Assembly (NCBI RefSeq): GCF_025024155.1
Contig: NW_026251797.1
Span: forward strand, 62,001-126,000
Reading direction: 5' to 3'
Length of the DNA: 64,000 nucleotides
Origin: Gamsiella multidivaricata
Lineage: Eukaryota > Mortierellomycota > Mortierellomycetes > Mortierellales > Mortierellaceae
Shown: in pieces, positions 54,468 to 64,000 of the stretch
Numbering within the stretch: the stretch's first letter is position 1
Layout: each line of letters begins with the position of its first letter
Position numbers and translations under genes: made by a program
Notes under the pieces: generated by a model
The model's input: the letters and a program-made list of their open reading frames with translations, nothing else
Database searches by the model: none
What the model was told of the DNA's origin: nothing

Positions 54468-55018
54468 ATGTCCTACTCCTGTTCGTGCGGATGGGTGAAT
54501 ACAACAATTCCCATCTGTGGTGTACCATGTAAACAATCATCGGGTGGGCGAAAACAAGCAATTTGCTTCTCATGTTCGTTCCATGTAATCAACAGAAAAT
54601 GTAGATATAAAATCGTTCTTTGCTTGACTTTTGAGCCAAAACGAACAACAATCAATCATTACCATGACTTGCGACCTGTCAATTCCTTTGAATATTTGGG
54701 ATTCGTGATTCTCTCAACATTGTCGTTCCACCATCCATGACAGTTCAAGAATCCATGGACGCTATTCGAAAGTCACACCCCGGTTGTCTGGATAAGTTTG
54801 ATCCGTTTCTCTGGCAAGCAACTTGGAAGCACACCGTCTTCAAACATGGCCGGCGAACGCATGTTTTTACCGAACTTTCCCAACAAGATGACTTTGCGGA
54901 GCTTACTCAATTAGGGATCGTCTTTGGAGGCAGCGTGATAATTTTCCGGAAGCCCCTGGTAGCAATCGCTGGCATAACCAGGTTGTTTTATTTCGAAATA
55001 AAATTTATTTCAATTTGA
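54468..55018 (+). CDS. Cys-rich ORF (90 codons) overlapping a second ORF by ATGA; probably one broken gene
   Basis: The first frame begins MSYSCSCGWVNTTIPICGVP and has eight or more Cys in 60 residues. It ends at TGA (54738-54740), which overlaps the ATG (54737-54739) of a 93-codon frame starting MTVQESMDAIRKSHPGCLDK and containing DKFDPFLWQATWKHTVFKHG. Both have protein-like composition. A frameshift or an unrecognised intron probably joins them. The upstream cassette is shared with gene A and the 47587 ORF. No family is recognised. Confidence 0.45.
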
Positions 55019-55375
55019 ACAGAGTCCATAATGTATTGAATTGAAATGCATAATAAAGCTCTAAACAGCCACGAAATAGTAATCGCAGATATAGGCGATT
55101 GAATTGAAATGAACGGCAATACAAGGCTCTCATCGACGCGTCGCAACATGCAAGTCCTTATGAAGCAGGCATGATGCCCACTGTTAGCCTATCCCTTCGT
55201 TTGTTTTCTCACTCTGGAGTGAGGAATTTTTAAAAAAAACTACATAAATGAGAAATTCTCTAAAATGGGCTAGCTTACCCCCCTAATTGCTTATCTGAAT
55301 CTGATTCAGATCGAAATTCCACGTACGGGGGCCAGCTCCCATAAAACTGTTTCATTATGATTCCTGCCTTCGAAA

Positions 55376-58015
55376 TTGCAGATGAAAAGTGCCCTCCACC
55401 AACATTTGCGATTCTTTACCATTACCATCAAGCTAATTCTAGCCATGAATCCCCCCAACAATTCTTCATCGGGAACACCTTCTGATCAGGCGCCATCTGG
55501 TGGCCAGGCTGCTAGTTTGAGGCAGGTGGCTGCCCTGTTGTCCCAAGTAACAACCATCCTTGGCCAGACTGAGCCTTCTAGCCACGCTGCAGCTTTCGTA
55601 ACACAAGCTGCAAACCTCATGCAACAGCTTGCTCCACTCTTTGACCAACCCGTGCCTGTGCCTGGTCAACCTGGGGCTCTGCCTAACCCAGCTACCCAGG
55701 GGCTTAACGCTTCTGTACCTGGATCCAGTCAGACTTCGTCTCATGCTCCAGTTATGCCCATCGCTGTCCAAGTTGCACCTGTAATCATCCACGGCACCTC
55801 ACCCCTCGGGCCAGTGATGCCTTTGACCATCCAGACCGCTCCTACCACCATCCAAACTGTGCCTGTCGCCACCCAAGATGCATCTCCACTTGCTAAAGGA
55901 GCCAGTGGAGCCCACTCAGGTGTGGAGGAGGGGCATTCGGCGACAATTGTTCGCTCCCGTCCACTCCTCAATGCTGAGGAACAGTTTGATGGTCTGGAGA
56001 ACGAACCTGGTAAGCAATGTGCCCAATGCTTTTTGTTTTTTTATTTTATTTTTTATTTTTTATTTTTTTTTATTTTTTTTTATTTTTTTTTATTAACCAC
56101 GTAACCATTCAAAAGTCGCTAGCATGGATACTGCCGACAGTGTCAGCAGCAACACCAATTGCAATAATAAACGCAGGCGCAATCTTCCCCCCGTCCTCTT
56201 CTCAACTGTCTTCCGCCTCTTCCTGCATTTCATGCTTTTACTCATCCACATCATCATCCTCACCATGGCTATATCAACCTCCCTGCGCCTATGCGTCTGG
56301 ACGGGTCCCTTGAGCCTATCCACATATTTTCACTTTTTTTTACGGATGATATCTTGGCTGAACTAACATGGAACACAAACGCATATGCTACAAAGAGGAA
56401 GCCGGAATGAAAGTTGGGGCTCGTACATGGATGTGCACCTCCTCAAAGGAACTTAGTCTTTTCTTGGGTATCCTCATCTACATGGGCATTTTCCATCAGC
56501 CTCGTGTTGAGGATTATTGGTCTCTGTCATCACAATACCCATCACATCCATTCAAGCGCTTCATGTCACTCACTCGATTTCAACAACTCAAGCGATCCTT
56601 TCATGTTTCCAACCCGTATGCCCATCCTGAACCTTTGGTATTTCATTCTGGAGCCACTTTCTACCAAGCTTCAGGAATTGTTCCACAAATTCTACACCCC
56701 TTCGACAAATGTCTCTATTGATGAGATGATGGTTCGGTTCTCAGGTCGAAGTATGCATACTGTTCGGATAAAGAACAAGCCAACGCCTCAAGGATACAAG
56801 ATCTTTTCACTTTGCGACTCTGGATACACCTATTCTTTTCTGTACACCTCGAGGGTTCATCCTTTCAATGTTATTGAGGAAGTCCCTGGCTTGAGCAAAA
56901 CCTCGTCTGTAGCCTACCAACTTGTCAAACACTTCCTTATCGAAATTTGTCCTACAATGTCTTCATGGACAACTATTTCTCCAACATCCCTCTTTTCATT
57001 GCTCTTCGGGACCTCAATATTGGAGCATGCGGCACAGTACGGAGTTCATCGTCGCGATTCCAAAAGAACTCAGGGTTAACAAAGGCGATAAGCTTGACTG
57101 GAATACTTTGTCTGGTGTTGTGGTTGATGATAAGGTCATTGCCATACTTTGGATGGATAATGGGCCGGTTACAATGCTGTCTACAATCCATGAGATCGTG
57201 GGTGATATCTCATTTCGTCATGCGCAATAGACGCCGCCCTCGAGAAACGAGTACAAATGGCAGAACTGTCCGTGCAGTTTTCCAGGACATCCCCGAGCTG
57301 ACCTCAAGATCCCCAAGGTTATCGATGATTATAACCATTACATGAATGGCGTGGATGTCAGTGATCAGTGTCGCATGTACTATCACACACAACTATCAGT
57401 TGTCCGAAATTGGATGCCTCTTTTCTTCTGGCTATTTGACACAACTATTGTCAACGCATACCACATTTACAAACGGAACAATGGGTCTCTTTCTCATCGC
57501 GATTTTCGAGTTCAGCTGGCATGGTCTCTGATGATGAATGGCATTCGAGAGGAGCAAGCTTTAACAAGGAGCCGCCATGGCCAACCACTTGTGTCGCGCA
57601 AGGTCAATAACCCCTAACATTTCTAAATTGAAACCCACGCTCTCTGAAGAACGTTTCGTTATTGGGAACCACTTTCCTGAATATTCAGATAACCGTTCCG
57701 AGTGTGTACTCTGTCGCTACAAGTCAAGCATACATGGGCCTGGCCTCACAAGCTTTCATCACAAGATTACACATTGGAGCTGCACCCATTGTGCCCTTCC
57801 TTTGTGTATCATCAAAGAGCGGAATTGTTTCCAAGAGTATCACAGATCTCAGGATATTTAATTATCAATGGTTTTCCCTCTCTTACGATAACAGAATGAT
57901 GGCACCAACGCCTGTTTTCCCTTTGCGCTCCGGTGAGGTGATGAGACCAGTGTGCCAGGTTGTTGTTCATGCCGGTTCGGGAACCGGATGTTGAACGCAG
58001 TGAAAGATGTAAAAA
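55376..58015 (+). pseudogene. piggyBac-family transposase with Ala/Pro/Gln-rich N-terminal extension, several frame breaks
   Basis: The first frame (55376-56008) encodes a low-complexity Ser/Ala/Pro/Gln N-terminus ending at a GTAAGC donor. After a T-rich intron-like stretch (56009-56114) come pieces of the DDE domain in shifting frames: HIFTFFFTDDILAELTW, ELSLFLGILIYMGIFHQPRV with DYWSL, NVSIDEMMVRFSGR (first Asp), GYKIFSLCDSGYTY (second Asp), NVFMDNYFSNIPLFIAL (third Asp), IAILWMDNGPVTMLSTIHEI, and LSVVRNWMPLFFWLFDTTIV. The order is collinear with piggyBac transposases. At least three frame changes not explained by clear introns suggest decay. Confidence 0.75.
56037..56093 (+). repeat. TTTTTTTTA repeat in an intron-like stretch
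   Basis: Several T5-T9 runs separated by single A form a simple repeat immediately 3' of a GTAAGC donor. Confidence 0.85.
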
Positions 58016-58347
58016 GAAGACGGAGACCTTTTTACTTTGATATAATTTTTCGTTACACGCGTTTGCACGGAAAATTCCTCACTCCAGAAAAAAATTCCTC
58101 ACTCCAGAGTGAGAAATTTGTGACAGACGAAGGGATAATAGCATCATTCACTTAGACTTTCACGTTGATATTTATTGAGGCCGTGCCTTCTGAAGCCCCT
58201 TCTCTGCTGCGATACCGCGGCTAAGCTGTAAATAGTACTGATTGAAGGAACCAGCCCGCGCGATTTTTGTTTAACGACCAGCAATCCAGCCTCCTTTCTC
58301 AGATCCAACGTTGGCTCTGCGCCTCCGAGATAGCCTTCAATGCTGAC

Positions 58348-60319
58348 TCAATGACCAGCCGATTGAAAGCCATAATGCTTTCGTACCGCAGCGCTGGCGT
58401 TCTTGCGCCACTTGTAGTACTTGTTCATTTGCCAGATCGAGGGTTCCCCGTCAACACCATGAAACCATTCTTGCCAAATTGGATCGATGGTACGTGGACG
58501 GTTCTTCATGGTAATGAGGAAATGACGGGCTTGTCCCGAGCCATGCCAGTTACTCTGCCAAGGCCACCAAGTCGTCCTTGACTGGCTCGGCCTCCATTGA
58601 GGGTAACTAGGGCTGTGAAACTGATGGCGGAGAACGTGGCGGTGGAGAACGTGGTGGTGGGAATGTGGTAGTGGAGAATGTGGTGGTGGAGAATGTGATT
58701 CATTCTCTGTAAATGGCAACCGAGATAGCAGTGGCGACCACGGTTGATCCTGAACAGATGGCGGCAATGGCTGTGGCTGCAGTTGTTGTTGCGTTGGCTC
58801 TTGTAGTGTTGAAGGTAACATCTCTGACGCAAAGGCATTTCTGGCATCTGTGCTATCTTAAGCTCTGTTCTAGCCATAGTATCAGCTGCAGTGGCCATGA
58901 TCTGCTTTAAGACGTTGTGAATTGAGATCAAGCTGTTGCCTATATTATTGTTCACTGTTATTATGCCGCTGTGCATAGTGACCATGTCGCTCTTCATGTG
59001 GTTCATTTTGTCGTGCTATTGATGCTGACCAAACGTTCCTGTCGCGCTGCATGTCGGTTGTAGTGGGTATTGTTTTAAGCAAGCTTGTCGCGGATGCCAC
59101 CTTCTCTGAAATGTCCCGCAGCCCATGTTGAATGGCGGAGGCTATCTAAGATAGGCGATTTGACGTAGCCATCTTTTCGCGCAAAGCGGCCCGGAACTCG
59201 CTGAACATGGTAGCCTGAAGACTGGCTCATGAAAATCCGGTGGAAGTCGTACTGACACTGTGGGTCACCGTTAATTTCCATGAGAGCTGCAGCATCCTGC
59301 AAGATGACCTTGCGCAAATGGGCTAGAAGGATAAATACATGTAGTTTAGTAGTTGAACAATAGCATGGCCACAAGCATATGCAGCAATATATCAGCTTAC
59401 CGATCTTTCTTTTGTACGCCTCCATGAATGGCCTAGCTATTTGCGCGGGGATGTCTCTGCTCCCTGCCACACTCCATTTGGTGCCGAAGCTGCCTGTTCT
59501 GTCCATAGATCAACAACAGCCTTGATGTAGAAATCAGCCGTCTCGGGCATGTAGTAGTCCTTCAGCGCATCGGTCCGCGGTTTCTTTTTGCGCAAAGGTT
59601 GAACATCAGGGCTCCGTGGGTCGCCTTCGCCAAAACGTTCCTTAAAGTATCGTGTAGCGCGTGAATTTTTTACAGAGTCGTCCCTGTAGTGATGGCGCGC
59701 ACACCAGGCCTAAGGCAGAGTGAGTGGAGGTAAATCGGACAAAAATTAAGGACAGAACCAACAGCATCCTGACTTGAATTAAAGATCATCTCTTACTTTC
59801 TAATGCTCTCGGTATTTGTCGTATGATTTTTGGGTGGATTGGTGTAAGTTGGCGCGGCGCACTTGTTGGGCAATGAAGACAGCATCTACCTCCTCTCTGT
59901 TATTGATCCCGGCCCACTCCAGTTCCGACTTAGGCATTCCTACTTGTTGGACAATAGGCCGAGCCTCTTCGTCGCTAACGCCCTGGTCGATGGTCTCGCT
60001 GGTCGTTCCATTGGTGTTGTCTGCCAGCAGCAGCAGCCTCGCTTTTCTTTTTCGTAACATTAGTTCTGGCATGAGTCCCATTTGCAAGAGCGGAGCGGAC
60101 AGCATTTGAGGTTGATGCAGTGGCAAGGAGGGAGACTCGACAGCATGCTGGTACTGGTGCTGTTGTATGTTGTGTCTCCTGCACCATGTGTGCCGTTATT
60201 GCGGTACCACCTTCACCCTCTGTCCATGCACTCTCGTACAGCGCGCTCTCCTCGTCTACTACGTCGTCCTTATCGTCCTTATCGTCGTAATAATGATTTT
60301 GCACTTCGGCTACGTACAA
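58348..60319 (-). pseudogene. Crypton/GCR1_C-like gene (tyrosine-recombinase-derived DNA-binding protein), broken
   Basis: Pieces read in order on the minus strand. First comes a disordered N-terminus; then QQVRRANLHQSTQKSYDKYR, which resembles the SAM-like N-domain of Crypton-type recombinases. Next, at about 59500-59710, is AWCARHHYRDDSVKNSRATR and YYMPETADFYIKAVVDLWTE; then LLAHLRKVILQDAAALMEI; then a coiled region with SDMVTMHSGIITVNNNIGNS. Finally a GCR1_C-type DNA-binding end appears: PIWQEWFHGVDGEPSIWQMN and YYKWRKNASAAVRKHYGF. Stops after KYREH and after TSPRK and several frame changes show decay, unless introns are missed. No R-H-R-Y catalytic set is seen, so recombinase activity is unlikely. 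Family recognition is from remembered homologues. Confidence 0.55.
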
Positions 60320-62893
60320 GCAAGAGAGTCAAGCAACAGAGAGAATTAAAGAGGCCGCATTGAAGTGCAGACTATTACGCTATCAAGAATCTCAGAATAA
60401 AAAGTATGAGCCATCACCTTCGATCAGAGGGCAGAGTGGGAAATCGCAGACTGAGTCTGACTGCTTTCGCCGACCTTGTCTAAAAAGTGCGAAGAGTAAG
60501 GGGTATGACATATGGCGCCGCTGCTTTGTCGCTGGGTTATGAGTTCCGCTTGAGGCACTACTGCCTGGCTACTGGCAGGGCGCGAGAAGGAGATGAGAGA
60601 TGGCAAGAAGATACAATACAAATGGACGGCACATCGTGATGCACATTTTTTTTTTAGTATTCTCGGTCATCCAAAAATTCAGAAATTTGTGAACTGGTTT
60701 ACAGGAAATACCCTCAGGGACGTGGTGCGTTTTGACCCTACCCATGGTGATGTGGGCCTTAGTTTTTGTCGCCTATGGCCGGTTCATATGCAACAGTAGC
60801 ACCCGTGCATGCGACAGGGTGCGGTGGGGTTTTGCTAGCTTGCACAAGCATCATCTGCTGGAGGGAGAAAGCATAAGTCAGACTGTCGTGCACGACTCCG
60901 ATGGATGTGCTCATTTTGCACCTTAAACTCTGCAATGTCTATAGGAACGGGCACTTGATTTCCTCCTCGCAACCAAGGCCCACCAATACATCATTGAATC
61001 AGCGCAACCATAACGGATCATGCGAAAAATGCGATGAGGACGACGACTAGGCCTCGGTGGGGCATTTCATCTATTTATCTGTGGACTTGTTAATGGCCCT
61101 TGTTCTTTTCTTGCCTTTTGCTTTTTTTTTTTTTTTTTTTTTTTTGCTGTCTACGTATTCATATCTCCATGGAGCAATGCAGCATTAAACTTCCTTCGGT
61201 TTTCAAGAAGTCGCTTAGATACCGCGGCTATCTGCATCGTAATAGAAATGTGTAGTGGATCGTGATGACGCGAACTGCGGCTTCTGTTTTTTGTTGGCAG
61301 AGAATCTCGATTCCCCACCTTCTTGGCTCCTGGCTCACTATAACATGCATACGTAAAGGATTTGTCCAAGGGATTAGGACAATACAGCTTGTGGTGGTTA
61401 TCCGGCTGCAGCTCTGGATTCAGCAGAGAGATTATGCTGAAACCTATACTAGTGAGGAGATTATACCGTTTACGCGACTTGCTCTACTGAGAAGACTTAT
61501 CGGGCGCTGAATTCAGCACAGATGCGGTCCATTCTGGCGAGTCTGACGAAACAGGATGTAGTAAACGAATTGCGCGCACAGATCGAAGTAGCGATGCCGG
61601 TGAGGAATATTGAGGTTGCTATGTTCATTTGTGATATGACGGTAGGGCTGGTACAATCATTCCATGGACTGTTCTTTGCTCGGGTTACAGGGGCTTTTGG
61701 CGATGGGTTTAGTGGACTTCATATCCGAGGGTCTTTTAAGATGATCGTTCACTTCCATCCATTTCGTCTCCTCTCTCATTTTTTCATGTAGACGCTCATC
61801 TCACTACCTTTATGCTCTTATAATAAGTCCGTATCATAAAGGCCCTGTTTTCTTTATTACGCATTTTCTCTAAATCCCACCACACCCTCTCGCAAGGTCA
61901 CCAGTTTCCTCCTGCCCGGTTCCTCTGTACCACTTCGAAAGCCGGACGACGCAACTTCCCAGGCTGTCATGCCTACAACGCCTCTAAGCACGCAGCTGAG
62001 TCATTATGGACACCCTTCTGATAAAAATCGCGTCTTAAAAGATTGATATCTCGGTTATTGAACTCGTCGGAGCTAAGGTTCCCATGGCTGCATCCTTGCC
62101 CTCAGTGTATGAAGTCGTCTGGCGGAAAAACGGCGTCAAAGATCCGTGAAGATATATGGTCAAAAGTTTATTGAGGGGCTGATGAAGCATAACGAAAACG
62201 GAGCAATGTCGGCGAGGACAGTGGTGGAGGGATCGGTAAGGGTATTTTGCGAGAGAAGTGGAGCGAAGGGGGCTAGGGTGATTGTGGGAGTCTGGTGGGC
62301 GGGAATAGCGATAGGAGCTCAGGAAAAACTGCTAGAGTTGGGAGATCGATGGGCGATGCGATGGTGTGTGAAGTACGTGTGAAGTTGGCCAGAGGGCCCT
62401 TTCCCTCAGAATACTATCAAGGAGCAGTAATGGCAGTGGGCGGAGTCATGATATCTTTTGGTGTAGTGATCATCAGCAATTAGCGTTAATAATAATAAAG
62501 GAGAGGATAGCTTGTAATCTAATTTGAAGGAGAAAGTGCTGCGCCCAAATACAGCCGTGTACGATTTCGTTGTGCTTTTTGAACGCATTCACTGTAAAAA
62601 TGTGAAACCGAATATTTATGTCCCACAGACTGAACGTCAACAGCACCACAGCAGGATCTTGCCTGGTTTGGTTTGTTTCCTACCATGCACGAAGTATATA
62701 TACACGGGACATATATCCTTGCATATGCATGGCGTAAGCGTATACTCCAATATCATCAGACACCACTCAAGGGTCAAGAACGAAATTGAGCATCAAGATG
62801 CTTTCTAGGATGCCGTGATGTCCTTCATGGCGCTATACGCGCTCAGATTCCTTTTAATCATATACTCCATGCGAGTGTGAATTTGCCCTCCGC

Positions 62894-62924
<31 letters not shown>

Positions 62925-63598
62925 AAAACTGGGTTCTATTGCCTGGTGTATGCAAATGAGTAACATGTCCAGGGCTGACGCGGGGCAGTCGGACCTACTA
63001 CAATACCAATATCGATTGGATATCCACGGAGGCTGGCCAGTATTTATTACACTGCCTGATGTTCTCAGTAGGGGACATCATTGGTTGTTTTTCATTATGG
63101 GGGCTAGCGGGGGTGAATGGGCATGAGGAGAGGAGGCGGATGCAGTGAGCATTTCCTCGGCGGAGGTTTTGGCGAGAATGGTCTTGCAGAAAGGGCTTTT
63201 GGCTGTGGCCCGTTTAATCTAATTTTCTTCGCACTCAGCATCGCAGGAAAGATGTAAAAAGACAAGAGCTAGACCTTTGGAAGTAAACGAGAATGTCCCT
63301 GTCCATCGGAAATCCGTTTATGTTAGAACTTTGCGGATCTGATGCTAATCCACATGGATACACCTGAAAGTGGAATGGAGCAAAGTGGGGAATGGCAGAA
63401 AAAGGAGGGAGCAGGCTCCACGCAAAGGGCTTACTCAACGTTCATTTCTTGACTTAAAATTTTTCTTAACGGTTGAATGTCCATCCTCTTCTGAAAACTT
63501 TTTTCTTCGTCACACCTTCTCCTCCTTTAGCTTCCTCATCTCATTCCTCTTTCTTCATTCCTCCGCTCCCCATTTCTTCATTCCTCAAAAGGGTTACT
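60320..63598. other. 3.3-kb stretch without an assignable gene
   Basis: Small open frames at 60593-60799, 61522-61791 and 62146-62382 have plausible composition, and one overlapping frame near 62384-62483 reads LARGPFPSEYYQGAVMAVGG. None joins into a recognisable protein. T- and A-homopolymers lie at about 61118-61145 and 62895-62920. It is probably decayed coding or mobile sequence plus the promoter of the gene at 63599; the last 150 bp are C/T-rich, as expected for a leader. Confidence 0.4.
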
Positions 63599-64000
63599 AT
63601 GCCAGACGGCCATCCGCATTCCCATGCTATCCAGATGGATGACCCTCTCGACAGCAACAGTACCGACACCGCATCAATCAGCACTGTAACGACTGCCGGC
63701 CATGGCGCTGTAGTCCCCGCCCTAATCCTTGCTAATATTACCAGTGCTTCCCCTACTCTGATCGACACCATCAGCCCCGGCTCTGCAGTCATTTCCCCGC
63801 GAACCACCTTACCTACAACTGCGAACAATACTCATGGGAACACTGGCCTCTCCTCCGGATTCGCACTCCCTACCGCCAATCCCTTCACAGAAAGAGGCGA
63901 GCCCGTCAACCCCTTCAGTCCTGCAGGAACACCCCAGGAGACCCCGATGGTCACCCCTCTCGGATCACCCACACAGGAGCTGCAGAAACTCAGTCTTGGT
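63599..64000 (+). CDS. 5' part of an unrecognised gene with NPF motifs (continues past the window)
   Basis: The ATG at 63599-63601 follows a C/T-rich leader and opens 134 codons without a stop to the window end, beginning MPDGHPHSHAIQMDDPLDSN. The sequence is Ser/Thr/Pro-rich and disordered, with two Asn-Pro-Phe motifs (TANPFTE and PVNPFSP) of the kind bound by EH domains in endocytosis. Repeated TP sites (GTPQETPMVTPLGSP) could be proline-directed phosphorylation sites. The function cannot be decided from this part; an N-terminal tail of a trafficking or membrane protein is likely. Confidence 0.65.
   Translation, partial: MPDGHPHSHAIQMDDPLDSNSTDTASISTVTTAGHGAVVPALILANITSASPTLIDTISPGSAVISPRTTLPTTANNTHGNTGLSSGFALPTANPFTERGEPVNPFSPAGTPQETPMVTPLGSPTQELQKLSLG

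Larger units (their letters stand above)
55193..58134 (+). mobile_element. piggyBac-like DNA transposon, degenerate
   Basis: Inverted ends: CCCTTCGTTTG...TCTCACTCTGGAGTGAGGAA at the left, and at the right the reverse complement of CCCTTCGTCTG...TCTCACTCTGGAGTGAGGAA. Thus CCC and GGG lie at the outer ends as in piggyBac. The flanks CTAT and ATAA are not a clean TTAA duplication. CTCACTCTGGAGTGAG is itself palindromic and is partly repeated at the right end (two CTCACTCCAGA copies). The interior encodes piggyBac transposase pieces on the plus strand. Confidence 0.78.

Overview
The window is nuclear DNA of a filamentous fungus. Genes carry many short GT-AG introns (plus two GC-AG introns), with branch points such as TACTAAC. 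The gene set includes proteins absent from budding yeast (a DONSON homologue, a BAG6-like UBL protein, Rab4) next to fungal mobile elements (a chromodomain Ty3/Gypsy element, GCR1/Crypton-like and Helitron-helicase genes). This fits an early-diverging lineage, most likely Mucoromycota/Mortierellomycotina. That placement is inference; no rRNA or species marker is present.

Positions 1-26200 are a compact euchromatic housekeeping block: Mediator kinase CDK8 (minus, cut by the window start), Rieske iron-sulfur protein (minus), an aldo-keto reductase (plus), ribosomal protein eL33 (minus, with a distant 8-nt first exon), a 1309-residue coiled-coil protein (minus), RhoGDI (minus), Rab4-type GTPase (plus, with 8- and 21-nt microexons), DONSON (minus, convergent with Rab4) and a UBL-domain BAG6-like protein (plus). 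RhoGDI and Rab4 diverge from a pyrimidine-rich, TC-microsatellite region.

Positions 26300-34800 are a transition zone: an unrecognised Ser/Pro-rich protein with an RVxF-like motif and a frame change at an A7 run, a Helitron-type PIF1 helicase gene broken by a frameshift, and an XPR1/SYG1-like EXS transporter whose SPX domain is almost gone and which is bracketed by a diverged direct repeat.

Positions 34800-60300 are accessory, repeat-rich DNA. Three multi-exon or broken minus-strand genes of no recognised family (35588-36070, Ulp1-like start; 37852-39929; 45607-47219) and small Cys-rich plus-strand ORFs (47587, 54468) carry Cys/His clusters, and several are preceded by short tandem-repeat cassettes shared between loci. 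Into them have inserted: two 832-bp TG..CA elements in opposite orientation, each with its own 4-bp target duplication; a Tc1/mariner element interrupted by a 213-bp solo LTR (5-bp duplication) and by a second, intact mariner with 208-bp terminal repeats; a 370-bp solo LTR; a complete 5335-bp chromovirus with almost identical LTRs; and a decayed piggyBac-like element. A broken GCR1_C/Crypton-like gene follows.

Positions 60320-63598 hold nothing I can assign. At 63599 a new plus-strand gene with two NPF motifs opens and runs off the window. No convincing tRNA, rRNA or CRISPR was found.
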